A model generated the notes under the pieces. It saw only the letters and a program-made list of their open reading frames with translations, did not search any database and was not told the origin of the DNA. Positions 1 through 9,106 of a stretch of 42,198 nt of DNA are shown piece after piece. Each line of letters opens with the position of its first letter. The stretch's first letter is position 1. Source of the DNA: Pleurocapsales cyanobacterium LEGE 06147 (GTDB taxonomy: Bacteria; Cyanobacteriota; Cyanobacteriia; Cyanobacteriales; Xenococcaceae); contig JADEWQ010000046.1 of assembly GCA_015207585.1 (NCBI GenBank), positions 1-42,198 on the forward strand, given 5' to 3'. Both the position numbers and the translations under genes were made by a program.

Positions 1-319
1 CTGTACCTGAAAATCGCGATTTGGGGATAGTTAAATCCCCTCGCCCGAAACGAGCCAAACTACCTCTCGATTTATCTCCTTTTCCCTCTTGACAACTAGC
101 TTTCACGCTTAACTTGTCACTAATACTGCGTTCCATTCAGATTGCGGAGCAGCACTGCCAATTGTTATTGGGCAGAAGCTTTTTAGCCTAATTAAAACTC
201 CCAAACGAAAAGTATGTTTTCAGAATCGGATTTGGTATAAATAGGTTTTGACAATCGGATTTAGTATGAGCCGCCCCACAGTGCTGCAAGCAGCAAAAGC
301 TCGGCGATGTCTGAGATTC
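1..319. other. intergenic stretch, no gene seen
   Basis: No convincing open frame, RNA gene or strong hairpin was seen here. The stretch lies downstream of the reverse-strand Ada-like gene and is probably the end of an intergenic region whose other gene lies outside the window. Confidence 0.5.
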
Positions 320-1201
320 TCACGCTCGCTCCTGTTCTAGGTACTGATTTCGACTGGCTTCCCAACCTAGAAGAGCAGCCTTAAGTTCTAGTCCCCAACG
401 ATAACCGCCCATCTCACCCGATTCTCGAATCACCCGATGACACGGAATTAGGTATACGACTGGATTATTGCCCAGTGCATTACCTACAGCCCTAGCGGCA
501 GTTGGACGTCCCATTAATTGCGCCAAACCTTGATAGGTGGCGATCCCTCCAAAGGGAATTCTCAAAAGCGCACGCCAAACTTGAATCTGAAAGTTCGTCC
601 CTTTGACGTGGAGAACCAAAGGAGAACTATTAGTAGCAACTGGTTGAAAGATGCGATCGCAAATTTCCCTAGTCCCCTGCCGATCGCGAATGATTTCAGC
701 CTTTGCCCATTCTTTACGGAGATGATGTTCAGCCGTTTTTTCGTCTATCGTATTAAGGAAATGCAGATTACAGATGCCACGCGCTGTCGTTGCAATGAAA
801 CAATGACCGAAAGGACTTTCATGAACTCCATACCGAATCTGCAATCCCGCGCCTGCTGTCTTAAACTCGCCAGGTGACATGGCTTCTAGCTTGACAAATA
901 GGTCGTGTAAACGCCCCGGACTTGATAAACCAGTATCTACAGTCAGCTCTAAAATACTTTTGGTTTCAGCGATTTTTGACTTTGCATATTCAACCGTAAG
1001 ATATTGCAAAAAACGCTTCGGACTAATGCCAGCCCATTTTGTAAACAATCGCTGAAAGTGATACTCGCTGAGATGTACGTACTGAGCGATCGTTTTTAAG
1101 TCAGGCTGGTTCAAGTGATTTTGACGCATAAAAGCGATCGCTCGTGTAATGCATTCATAGGTTTCGCCATCATAAGCCGTGGCTTCTATCACGGGTTTCA
1201 T
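320..1201 (-). CDS. Ada-like AraC regulator fused to O6-methylguanine-DNA methyltransferase
   Basis: 293 residues. Residues about 14-115 form an AraC-type double helix-turn-helix, and residues about 125-285 form a methylguanine-DNA methyltransferase domain. The suicide-cysteine motif PCHRVIRESG places the acceptor at Cys254, and GGYRWG follows as expected. Family knowledge: such proteins take the alkyl group from O6-methylguanine irreversibly and can act as transcriptional activators. The N-terminal zinc/phosphotriester-repair domain of E. coli Ada is absent, as in shorter Ada-like proteins, so the usual Cys38 methylation switch is missing. It lies divergent from the metal efflux adaptor gene. 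Whether it regulates anything is unknown; the repair activity is well supported. Confidence 0.9.
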   Translation of the reverse strand: MKPVIEATAYDGETYECITRAIAFMRQNHLNQPDLKTIAQYVHLSEYHFQRLFTKWAGISPKRFLQYLTVEYAKSKIAETKSILELTVDTGLSSPGRLHDLFVKLEAMSPGEFKTAGAGLQIRYGVHESPFGHCFIATTARGICNLHFLNTIDEKTAEHHLRKEWAKAEIIRDRQGTREICDRIFQPVATNSSPLVLHVKGTNFQIQVWRALLRIPFGGIATYQGLAQLMGRPTAARAVGNALGNNPVVYLIPCHRVIRESGEMGGYRWGLELKAALLGWEASRNQYLEQERA

Positions 1202-1404
1202 GCTGTCAGCTTATTCGCACATAAATCACATACCCATCAATGTATCGACAATAGTGGTTCAATGCCACCCGTTTCTTGCTATCCAGGAAATGATCTTACC
1301 CGGTCAGCAGCCCAATACGTTGCAGCTAAAAGACGAAAGCCACTACTGCGTTTTGCCGATATCAGATTTTTCTCAAAAATGTCTTAACTAATTAGAATTA
1401 ACTC

Positions 1405-1431
1405 AAAATTTCATCCTAATTTCATTTTCAT
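1405..1431 (+). promoter_or_regulatory. direct-repeat operator upstream of the metal efflux adaptor
   Basis: TTTCAT occurs at 1409-1414 and again at 1420-1425, exactly 11 bp apart, with a third TTTCAT at 1426-1431. Almost the same block stands before the pump gene at 4173-4197. An 11-bp direct repeat (one helical turn) is typical of OmpR/PhoB-type response regulators. From memory, the copper regulator CopR of Synechocystis uses a TTCAT-type direct repeat; this was not checked. Confidence 0.6.
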
Positions 1432-1490
1432 CAGAAAAACTTGAGTTGGAGCAAATTTCTCGAACTCACAACCGAAGAATTTTTTCAAGC

Positions 1491-3185
1491 ATGGGCAACA
1501 CTGACCTACCTCTACCTCTTTGGCTGTTCTATCGTCTTTCTGGAGCATTTCTAAGTCTAATTCTTTTAACTGCTCCTACTGTAGTTTTAGCTCACGCCGG
1601 ACATGGGGATGAATTTCAAGGCTCGAACGCCACTGGGGAAACTCTCGATTCTGTTCGAGTTGACGCAGAAACTGTCGAACGTCTGGGGATTACAGTCGAA
1701 CCCGTTACCAAAAAACAGCTCGATGCGATCATTAAAACCACCGGACAGATTGAAACGCTGCCTAGCAGACAAGTAGAAGTAACTACGCCCGTTGAAGGGG
1801 CAAAAGTCGTAGAACTTCTAGTCGAACCGGGAGACAAAGTAGAATCGGGTCAACCCGTCGCTGTCCTTTATAGTCCTCAGTTAGTAGAACTGCGCGTTAA
1901 CTCTCAGGAAAAAAGGGCAGAAGCAGAGGCAGATTTACAGCAGGCACGGGCAGATTTAGAGCTAGCCCGACAAAATTACGAAAAATTTTCCCAAATAGCC
2001 ACCGATGAGATAGCGCAAGCACGAAGTCAGCTAGCCTTTGCCCGGGAAAAGTATGAAAAGGACAAGCAGTTAGCCGATTCTGGAGCTTTGCCCCAGCGCG
2101 ATGCTTTAGAGTCCGAAACTCAGTACAAAGAGGCACAAGCCAACCTTACTAAAGCTTTGAGCCGTAGGGAAGTAATCGATGCCGAAGCCCAACTCAAACG
2201 CGCTCGGGCGGCAGTAGAAGTAGCCCAATCGCGCCTGCAACTGAGCGATTCGGTTTATCAAACTCGACTGGCACAACTAGGAACTCGCGCTAATGCTAAG
2301 GGATTAGTCACAATAACTGCACCAATTTCTGGTAGAGTCGCTGACAGAGAAGTTACCCTCGGACAGTCATTTCAAGATGCGGGTGGCAAGCTGATGACAA
2401 TTGTCAACGACAGTCGCGTTTATACTACGGCTAATATTTATGAAAAAGATTTGAATAAAATAAGAATCGGTCAACGAGTTAGCCTGAGATTAGTTTCCGT
2501 ACCAAATAGCACTTTTAGCGGACAAATTACCATCATTGGTTCTGTCGTACAAGGCGAGACGCAAGTAGTCCCCGTGAAAGCAGAAATCGAAAACTCGGGT
2601 GGACTTCTCAAACCGGGGATGTTTGCCGAACTAGAAGTACTAACCGATCGGACGGCTACTCCAATTTTGGCAATTCCCAACTCCGCAGTTGTTGAAGCTA
2701 ATGGCAAGCAATTAATTTATCTTCAAAATGGTAATGTTTTTCAATCCGTTGAAGTTACATTAGGTCAAACTGCTGGGAATTGGGTTGAAGTCAAAAGCGG
2801 TCTATTTGAAGGGGATGCGATCGTTACTCAACGCGCGCCGCAACTTTACGCACAATCTTTGCGAGGGGAAAATCAATCTCCCGCCGAGGAACATCATGTC
2901 GAACGCAGTCAAGAAACTACTAGGCAGACAACGGAGACAAAAACAATTAACTTCCCAATTCCTTGGTGGATGGGAGCAACAGGAGGAGCAGCCCTATTTG
3001 GGGCAGCTTTCGTGACAGGTGCTTTTTGGTCGAGTCGTCGGACTTCTTCTCGTTTGGGAAGAAGGAGTAATTCAGAGTCCGAAGGGTTCGTTTCTGATAT
3101 AGAGGACGACCTCGATAATCACAAACAGACAACTCGGTCTGGCGCGATCGCTAGGGCGAAAGATCTCGAAGAACCTCGCTATTAA
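1491..3185 (+). CDS. RND efflux periplasmic adaptor (CusB/CzcB/HlyD family)
   Basis: Periplasmic adaptor of a tripartite heavy-metal exporter, linking an RND pump to an outer-membrane channel. The ATG at 1491 is preferred because a hydrophobic signal segment ending TVVLA follows it; an in-frame TTG at 1446 would only add 15 polar residues. A histidine-rich stretch (HAGHGDE) follows the signal. Two lipoyl half-motifs (TTPVEGAKVVELLVEPGD and TAPISGRVADREV) flank a long coiled coil rich in Ala, Glu and Gln, followed by a beta-barrel region. The extra C-terminal hydrophobic segment (WWMGATGGAALFGAAFV) and Arg-rich tail are less usual for classic CusB. The cognate pump starts at 4237. Metal specificity cannot be read from the sequence. 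Confidence 0.88.
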   Translation: MGNTDLPLPLWLFYRLSGAFLSLILLTAPTVVLAHAGHGDEFQGSNATGETLDSVRVDAETVERLGITVEPVTKKQLDAIIKTTGQIETLPSRQVEVTTPVEGAKVVELLVEPGDKVESGQPVAVLYSPQLVELRVNSQEKRAEAEADLQQARADLELARQNYEKFSQIATDEIAQARSQLAFAREKYEKDKQLADSGALPQRDALESETQYKEAQANLTKALSRREVIDAEAQLKRARAAVEVAQSRLQLSDSVYQTRLAQLGTRANAKGLVTITAPISGRVADREVTLGQSFQDAGGKLMTIVNDSRVYTTANIYEKDLNKIRIGQRVSLRLVSVPNSTFSGQITIIGSVVQGETQVVPVKAEIENSGGLLKPGMFAELEVLTDRTATPILAIPNSAVVEANGKQLIYLQNGNVFQSVEVTLGQTAGNWVEVKSGLFEGDAIVTQRAPQLYAQSLRGENQSPAEEHHVERSQETTRQTTETKTINFPIPWWMGATGGAALFGAAFVTGAFWSSRRTSSRLGRRSNSESEGFVSDIEDDLDNHKQTTRSGAIARAKDLEEPRY

Positions 3186-3205
3186 AAATCTTTATGTTTC
3201 ATCAC

Positions 3206-3232
3206 CTCGCGCAGCGAGTGCTGCCGCACCGC
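3206..3232. repeat. interspersed palindromic repeat, copy 1
   Basis: Contains GAGTGCTGCCGCACCGC, the reverse complement of the core found at 29774-29809 and 31083-31117; a partial copy lies at 19735-19757. It sits between the 3' ends of the convergent adaptor and methyltransferase genes. Confidence 0.7.
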
Positions 3233-3269
3233 TTCATGTGAGATTTACCTACATCTTTGGTCATGTTGG

Positions 3270-3845
3270 TCATGGTTTAATCGCCAGCACACCAAAACTA
3301 CGATCCATTTCTATAAGATGCGTCTCAATGAACCCAGCGTTTGTAAGCATCTCAGTCAATCCGGTACTCGACTGCCCCGAATAGGGAGTGAAACCCAGTG
3401 CAATCCTGCCACCAACTTTCATGACTCGCCGTATTTCCCGTAGCCCAACTAAGGCATCTGACCAGACTTGCATGGAATTAACCGCCAGTGCTTTATCGAA
3501 GGTGTTGTCTTCAAACGGCAAGCTCTCTACCGAGCCTTGCCGCAAGTCGACCAATCCAGCCTCAATCGCTTCCCTGTTCCGGGCTGTAGCTTGCTCGACC
3601 ATTTCCTCAGAATAATCAATGCCTGCGATATATCCCGCTGACGCTAACTTAGCCAGAAGTTGAATGCCTACTCCAGGTCCAAATCCAATTTCCAGTACTT
3701 TGTCATTTGCCTGAATGTCGAGCAGGTTGATAACAGAATAGGTAAACTCTCGATTCGTAAACGCTAGGATAATGCCACCCAACCTGCCCAGAATACCCTG
3801 AGGACGACCGAACATGTGCATCAAAATGCTATCAACAATGCTCAT
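3270..3845 (-). CDS. class I SAM-dependent methyltransferase
   Basis: 191 residues. The SAM-binding motif I is VLEIGFGPGVG at about residues 50-60, and the acidic loop AGIDYSEEMVEQA follows, as in UbiE/Methyltransf_11-type enzymes. A later FDKALAVNSMQVW segment matches motif IV/post-I topology. The substrate is unknown; related proteins are annotated as generic small-molecule methyltransferases. The gene points against the two flanking efflux genes and separates them, so it looks inserted into or rearranged within an ancestral adaptor-pump unit. ATG start at 3845. Confidence 0.85.
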   Translation of the reverse strand: MSIVDSILMHMFGRPQGILGRLGGIILAFTNREFTYSVINLLDIQANDKVLEIGFGPGVGIQLLAKLASAGYIAGIDYSEEMVEQATARNREAIEAGLVDLRQGSVESLPFEDNTFDKALAVNSMQVWSDALVGLREIRRVMKVGGRIALGFTPYSGQSSTGLTEMLTNAGFIETHLIEMDRSFGVLAIKP

Positions 3846-4172
3846 CGGTACTAATTACCTCCATACTGTGATGCCTTTGATGTCATCTTTCTTATTTATT
3901 AGACGGAAGTTGTCTCGATATATATCTTCAACATGGCATGATATCCAGCATGTTTCTAGATATTACCTATGAAAGGGTACCTTGAATGGTCGCTAAATAT
4001 TACTGCGCGATCTCAGCAGACACAGACTCAAAGAGCGGCAAGCTAGCGTGCTTTGAAAACTAGCTGAGGCGCAAAGCGACTATGGAGTAAAAGTCTTCCC
4101 AAAGGGTGACGAAGTCTAGCGGTTAGGTAGCACCCGCTTTGCGCGATCGCCCTATTTCTTTTTAGTAAAAGA
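3846..4172. other. intergenic region between methyltransferase and pump
   Basis: This carries the divergent promoter region for the methyltransferase and the metal pump. Several short G/C-rich segments between about 4020 and 4150 look like interspersed repeat debris, and a GCGATCGC palindrome lies near 4143-4150. No coding frame was recognised. Confidence 0.5.
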
Positions 4173-4197
4173 CAAATTTCATCCTGATTTCATTTTC
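4173..4197 (+). promoter_or_regulatory. direct-repeat operator upstream of the RND pump
   Basis: TTTCAT at 4177-4182 and 4188-4193, again 11 bp apart, within a block nearly identical to 1405-1429 (one R difference in the spacer). It ends about 40 bp before the pump start. The duplication before two separated but functionally linked genes argues for one shared regulator. Confidence 0.6.
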
Positions 4198-4236
4198 CTA
4201 TGGGAAATTAGATGGCGTTGACTGAAACATCTCAAA

Positions 4237-7200
4237 ATGCTCAACTCTATCCTCAAGTGGTCGATCGCCCAACGCTGGCTGGTGGTAATCGGTGCAGTTA
4301 TCGTTACTGTCTTGGGAGCGTATAATCTCACCCAAATGCCCCTAGATGTCTTTCCTGACTTTGCTCCCCCACAGGTAGAAATTCAAACAGAAGCTCCAGG
4401 ACTAGCTCCCGAAGAGGTCGAGTCGCTAGTTACTCTGCCAATTGAAAGCGCGGTCAATGGTACGCCGGGAGTGGAAACGGTACGCTCTTCTTCTGCCGTT
4501 GGGATTTCTGTGGTCAAAGTCATCTTCAAATGGGGGACAAATGTTTATCAAGCGCGTCAGTTGGTAATGGAGCGATTGCAACAAGTGCAGCAAAAATTAC
4601 CAGAAGGCGTGGAAAACCCACAAATTTCGCCTATCTCTTCTCCTATCGGTACAGTCATTCAGTACGCCTTCACTGCCCAAACGACTTCACTGATGGAAGT
4701 GCGACGCTTAATCGAGCGCGATGTGACTAACCGATTGCTAGCCGTACCGGGGGTTTCTCAAGTTATTGCCTATGGGGGGGACGTGCGCCAGTATCAAGTC
4801 TTGGTCGATCCAGCTAAGCTACAAGCTTTTAACGTCACCTTAGAGGAAGTTACGGCAGCAGCGAGAGAAGCTAATGTCAATGCGGCTGGTGGTTTTTTAA
4901 TTAATCCCGACCAAGAGCTCGTGATTCGCGGTTTGGGACGCATTGAATCAATCGAGCAACTGGCAAATTCAGCAATAACGGCTCGTAACGGCATGCCAAT
5001 ACTGCTTAAAGATATAGCAGAAGTTAGGATTGGAGCAGCATTAAAGCGTGGAGATGGCAGTTTAGACGGTCAACCCGCTATTGTGGTAATGGTTAACAAA
5101 CAGCCTCAGTACGATACGCCTAGTGTCACCAAAGCGATCGCTAAGGCGATGGAAGAGGTTAAAGCTGGGTTGCCTAAAGACATAGAAGTAATAGAGACTT
5201 TTCGTCAAAACAATTTTATCGACGCGGCGATTAAAAACGTTACCAGTTCTCTACGAGACGGAATTATTATCGTTTCGATTATCTTGTTCCTGTTTTTGAT
5301 GAACTGGCGCACTGCCATTATCACCCTCAGCGCGATTCCTTTATCGGTTCTAATGGGAATGCTGATTTTAGGCTGGTTCGGTCAGGGAATTAACACCATG
5401 ACTCTAGGCGGTTTAGCGGTGGCGATTGGTTCGGTTGTGGATGACTCGATTGTCGATATGGAAAATGCCTATCGGGGTTTGCGAAAGAATCAGTTAGCAG
5501 GAACTCCGGTACATCCTTTTAAAGTGGTTTACGACACATCAGTAGAAGTGCGAGTCAGCGTTATTTTCTCAACAGTCATTATTGCGGTTGTCTTCGCGCC
5601 GATTTTTTCGCTGACAGGAGTAGAAGGGCGTATCTTTGCGCCAATGGGGGTTGCTTACCTGGTATCAATTTTTGCTTCTACCCTCGTTGCAATGACGCTA
5701 TCCCCAGCACTGTGCGCGATTTTGCTAACCAAACAACCCCTGCGATCGGAAGATAGTTGGGTCAGTGCTTTATCGCAACGTCTCTATCGACCTCTGCTTA
5801 ATTTTGCTACCCGTTTTCCCACAATCATTTTGGCAGTAGCAGTAGCCTCTTTAATAACTGCTTTGATTATTTTACCGAGCTTAGGACGGGTATTTTTACC
5901 GGAGTTTCAAGAACCATCATTGGTAAATGCGATGCTCCTTTATCCGGGCAGTTCTTTAGAAGCAACCAATCGAGTCGGATTCGCCATGCAGGATGCTCTC
6001 AAAGATGACGAGCGCTTTAAGACAGTGCAGTTACGTGCCGGACGCGCCCCAGGTGATGCCGATGCAGGTGGGGTCAATCTGGGTCATTTAGATGTGGAAT
6101 TGAGCGAGGAAGGATTGAAAGATAGAGAAGCGAGTGTGGAAAAACTACGAGAAGAGTTTGCTAAGATTCCTGGAGTGGCACCTAACATCGGCGGCTTTAT
6201 CTCTCACCGCATGGATGAAGTATTGTCTGGGATTAGAAGTGCGATCGCGATCAAAGTTTTCGGTCCTGACTTAGAAGAACTGCGCCGTCTGGGGTCTGAG
6301 GTTGAGGCGGCTGTGAGTGACATTCAGGGACTGGTGGATTTACAACTAGAACCCCAAGTTCCCATCAGACAGCTACAAATTCAATTTAACCGAGAAGCAG
6401 CCGCTCGCTACGGGTTAACCGTCGGTAATCTTGCTGAGATGGTGGAAACAGCACTCAATGGACGAGTCGTCTCTCAAGTTCTCCAAGAACAGCAACTGTT
6501 TGACTTAGTAGTTTGGTTACGGGAAGAAGCGCGCAATAATTTAGACATCCTCCGCAGCTTATTAATAGATACACCTACAGGTCAAAAAATTCCCCTCGCT
6601 CAAGTCGCCAACATCGATTACGGAACTGGACCCAACACGATTAATCGAGAAAATGTCTCTCGTTTAATTGTAGTTTCTGCCAATGTTGCGGGTCGAGATT
6701 TAGGCTCTGTAGTAAATGAGATTCAAACTAGAGTAAGCCAGTCGTTACAGCTACCTGCCGGTTACTTTATCCAATATGGCGGTCAATTTGAATCGGAACA
6801 ACGAGCAACTCAGAATTTATTAATCTATGGCGGACTAGCAGTTGTCATTATTGCCGTCTTAATGTACTTCGCCGTTAAGTCTTTCCCCGCCATGCTGATG
6901 ATTATTATTAATTTGCCTCTGGCACTGGTGGGAGGTATATTTTCTATTGCCATAGGAGGGGGAATAATCTCTGTTGCTTCGCTGGTGGGATTTATTACCC
7001 TGTTTGGTGTAGCTACGCGCAATGGTCTGTTGCTGGTAGATAATTACAACAACAAGTTGGCCCGGAGAATGCCTTTACGGCAGGTCATTTTTGAAGGCTC
7101 AATGGAGCGTCTCGTTGCTATATTGATGACAGCTTTGACTTCTGCGTTAGGAATGATCCCTCTAGTTCTCGGAACAGGTGCGGGAAAAGAAATTTTGCAA

Positions 7201-7362
7201 CCTTTAGCCGTAGTGGTGCTAGGAGGGTTGTTTACTTCCACAGCGTTAACCTTGTTAGTATTACCTGCTTTGTACGCTAAGTTTGGCAAGTTCTTAATAC
7301 CCAAACAAAGCATGTCAGTTGTAGAGGATGGCAAGGCAATTTTGGAGGTAATTAAATCCTGA
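4237..7362 (+). CDS. heavy-metal efflux RND transporter (CusA/CzcA family)
   Basis: 1041 residues, the usual size for an inner-membrane RND pump. The N-terminal transmembrane helix (residues about 10-30) is followed by a porter domain opening with MPLDVFPDFAPPQVEIQTEAPG, a hallmark of the HME-RND group. A membrane block at about residues 340-415 carries the charged helix GSVVDDSIVDMENAYR, where Asp residues are expected to take part in proton relay. A second periplasmic domain and a second membrane block complete the repeat. It exports metal ions with the adaptor at 1491-3185; no outer-membrane channel gene lies nearby. The exported metal (Cu, Ag, Co, Zn, Cd or Ni) cannot be decided. Confidence 0.92.
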   Translation: MLNSILKWSIAQRWLVVIGAVIVTVLGAYNLTQMPLDVFPDFAPPQVEIQTEAPGLAPEEVESLVTLPIESAVNGTPGVETVRSSSAVGISVVKVIFKWGTNVYQARQLVMERLQQVQQKLPEGVENPQISPISSPIGTVIQYAFTAQTTSLMEVRRLIERDVTNRLLAVPGVSQVIAYGGDVRQYQVLVDPAKLQAFNVTLEEVTAAAREANVNAAGGFLINPDQELVIRGLGRIESIEQLANSAITARNGMPILLKDIAEVRIGAALKRGDGSLDGQPAIVVMVNKQPQYDTPSVTKAIAKAMEEVKAGLPKDIEVIETFRQNNFIDAAIKNVTSSLRDGIIIVSIILFLFLMNWRTAIITLSAIPLSVLMGMLILGWFGQGINTMTLGGLAVAIGSVVDDSIVDMENAYRGLRKNQLAGTPVHPFKVVYDTSVEVRVSVIFSTVIIAVVFAPIFSLTGVEGRIFAPMGVAYLVSIFASTLVAMTLSPALCAILLTKQPLRSEDSWVSALSQRLYRPLLNFATRFPTIILAVAVASLITALIILPSLGRVFLPEFQEPSLVNAMLLYPGSSLEATNRVGFAMQDALKDDERFKTVQLRAGRAPGDADAGGVNLGHLDVELSEEGLKDREASVEKLREEFAKIPGVAPNIGGFISHRMDEVLSGIRSAIAIKVFGPDLEELRRLGSEVEAAVSDIQGLVDLQLEPQVPIRQLQIQFNREAAARYGLTVGNLAEMVETALNGRVVSQVLQEQQLFDLVVWLREEARNNLDILRSLLIDTPTGQKIPLAQVANIDYGTGPNTINRENVSRLIVVSANVAGRDLGSVVNEIQTRVSQSLQLPAGYFIQYGGQFESEQRATQNLLIYGGLAVVIIAVLMYFAVKSFPAMLMIIINLPLALVGGIFSIAIGGGIISVASLVGFITLFGVATRNGLLLVDNYNNKLARRMPLRQVIFEGSMERLVAILMTALTSALGMIPLVLGTGAGKEILQPLAVVVLGGLFTSTALTLLVLPALYAKFGKFLIPKQSMSVVEDGKAILEVIKS

Positions 7363-7629
7363 ATTGAATTGACTCCAAGCTACTCCGCTGTGAGACGGCG
7401 CACTGGGAGGAAACCTCCGGAGACAGCCCCTCGCCTGCTTGGACTTCGTCGAATGAGAGAGGTAAAAATTAAAATTAATTCAAGCTCCGCTGTTTTATCA
7501 AATGAGGGAGTTTCCGTCCTCAATGGCGAGTGTTCATTCAGAACAAGATGCCATAGGGCGGGGATACATGGACTCCCTCAAGCTTATCGATTTCCCTCGA
7601 TGGGGATGAGATCGGCAAAGATTAAATTT

Positions 7630-7851
7630 TTACTTCGTGTCCATAGCTGTGATTCATGCGAATATACAACTACCAGAGATGTGGCAGCAGCCCAAGAAGT
7701 AAGAAATCGAGGTATCACTGCGCTAGGGCATAGCGTAGTTGAAAATGTCTGTGGACTGGATGCGACGGGGAGTATCGGTTACGGTATTCGCTTTTGGCAC
7801 GGGACGAAGCAGAAATCTATCATCGCGAGATGCTGGAATCCCCTACTTTAA
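7630..7851 (+). pseudogene. TnpB/OrfB C-terminal relic of an IS200/IS605 element
   Basis: The frame ending at 7851 contains SCDSCEYTTTRDVAAAQEVRNRG followed by TALGHSVVENVCG. The zinc-ribbon CxxC, the RDxxAAQ segment and the AxGHxV segment are the C-terminal end of IS605-type TnpB. The body of TnpB is missing; sequence upstream in the same frame (from 7369) does not look like transposase. A right-end-like hairpin overlaps its 3' end at 7842-7884. A dead remnant left by deletion. Confidence 0.7.
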
Positions 7852-7884
7852 AGACATTGAGCTACGCTCAGTGGCTTAAGTAGG
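7842..7884 (+). mobile_element. right-end hairpin of an IS200/IS605-type element
   Basis: CCTACTT (7842-7848) pairs with AAGTAGG (7878-7884), and inside it TGAGC (7858-7862) pairs with GCTCA (7866-7870). Subterminal hairpins directly after tnpB are typical of IS200/IS605 right ends, where TnpA binds as single strand. No left end was found. Confidence 0.55.
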
Positions 7885-7892
7885 AGAGAATG

Positions 7893-8351
7893 TCAAAGGG
7901 CAAAATCACAACAATGGAGTAGATCTACTTGTAGTAGTATCTCTTGAATTTTCTGGTTGGGATTTGACTGTTGTTTAACCCAAAACTGTTCGACTGCATC
8001 GACTAAAGCCAAAGTTTGGAACGGGTATAATGCTTTCAGTTTATTAGCGAGTACTTCACGGTTAACCTTCCATTTCCGATCGAAACTATCGCGCTGGATT
8101 GCCTCATGAATCCAGGGCAAAACTGTTTCTATTCGAGCGAGATTGTCTTCAAGATTGTAGCCTTTTAAAGCATCGCAAATTAGTGCGGCTTCACCAATCG
8201 AAAAGGAGAGTTCAGAAAGGGAACGCTTTAGCAGGGCATAATAGCGTTTGAGATCTCGTAACGCAATCTTGCTAGCATTGTCTCCCCGCTGAAGCAGAGC
8301 ACCTTTCAGTTGAGAATCGTGGAGAATTGATGAGTTGCTATTCATGAGCAT
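7893..8351 (-). CDS. conserved-looking hypothetical protein
   Basis: 152 residues, family not recognised. It is soluble and mainly helical in appearance, with a central charged stretch (LRDLKRYYALLKRSLSELSF) and no signal peptide or membrane segment. The stop codon abuts the IS200/IS605 relic at 7893, so the last residues (CCDFAL) may have been replaced by sequence from the element end. It lies 93 bp downstream of another unknown gene on the same strand. ATG start at 8351. Confidence 0.65.
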   Translation of the reverse strand: MLMNSNSSILHDSQLKGALLQRGDNASKIALRDLKRYYALLKRSLSELSFSIGEAALICDALKGYNLEDNLARIETVLPWIHEAIQRDSFDRKWKVNREVLANKLKALYPFQTLALVDAVEQFWVKQQSNPNQKIQEILLQVDLLHCCDFAL

Positions 8352-8444
8352 ACTCCTTGTAAACTTATCTTACTTACATATTGCTAAAATTTTTCAACTA
8401 TCTCTTTGAGCTACCTCAACTTTCAAATAGGAAAACTAAATAAA

Positions 8445-8903
8445 TTAGGGAAAAACAACTTTTGGCTCTGGTTTATGCTCGAGATAGAGATGAGCTGCAG
8501 ATTTCAAAACTAGTTCAGAGTAAAGAATTTTCTGAATCTCTAAACTGGGCGATCGATTAGCGAGTCTTCGATACGCCGCGATCTCACCTTCGAGACTAAA
8601 ATCCGTACCAGTTCGGTAATGGTCATAATCATGTACGGCTAGTAGAGCAAATCCGCAAAAGAGGTTAGGATAAATGTCACTACCATAGTTCTCCAATGAT
8701 ACCCAAAGGTGGTTTTGGGTGATGTCGTCAAACATGTCGGTCACAGTGTCATATTCCATGGCATTTGAAGCTTGAACGGCGAATGGAAGTTGCTGAAATT
8801 CAGACATCATCCAATTACAAAAGTCTTGTTTAGTTTGTTCGGAAATTTCAGCAGGCTCGCCTTCTAGATAAAGTTTGGCTAGAGTTTCTAGCTTAGAGGT
8901 CAT
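8445..8903 (-). CDS. conserved-looking hypothetical protein
   Basis: 152 residues, family not recognised. It is acidic, with a His/Asp/Tyr-rich centre (LLAVHDYDHYRTGTDFSLEGE) that could bind a ligand or metal, though this is only an observation. No signal peptide or membrane helices. It is on the same strand as the unknown gene 7893-8351, which has the same length; the two proteins do not obviously resemble each other. ATG start at 8903. Confidence 0.65.
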   Translation of the reverse strand: MTSKLETLAKLYLEGEPAEISEQTKQDFCNWMMSEFQQLPFAVQASNAMEYDTVTDMFDDITQNHLWVSLENYGSDIYPNLFCGFALLAVHDYDHYRTGTDFSLEGEIAAYRRLANRSPSLEIQKILYSELVLKSAAHLYLEHKPEPKVVFP

Positions 8904-9106
8904 TGTATTCCCCTCCTGGAAATTTGTATTTGATTTTCAATTCCAAAAGGTCTGTACTGGTCTGGATTTTTGTTTGACCAAACAGTACAGACATCGTCGT
9001 ATAGGCAAATCTCAATTGATCGTTCCAAAAAGACTGGTTGCAGACTTTTCTTTCCTTTACAGAGATAATGCAACAGTTTATTTCAGGCTACTATCAAAAG
9101 CTGGCG

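Noticed and set aside
1115-1391. Overlapping plus-strand frames in the Ada-like gene's 5' region
   Set aside because: They lie antisense to a well-supported gene and to its promoter region and have no domain features.
4212-4328. Small frame with ATG at 4212 overlapping the pump start
   Set aside because: It overlaps the pump gene in another frame without ribosome site or homolog-like text; probably chance.
7369-7629. Upstream part of the open frame that ends in the TnpB relic
   Set aside because: It reads an Arg/Pro/Ser-rich text without any transposase motif; only the last ~70 codons are TnpB-like.
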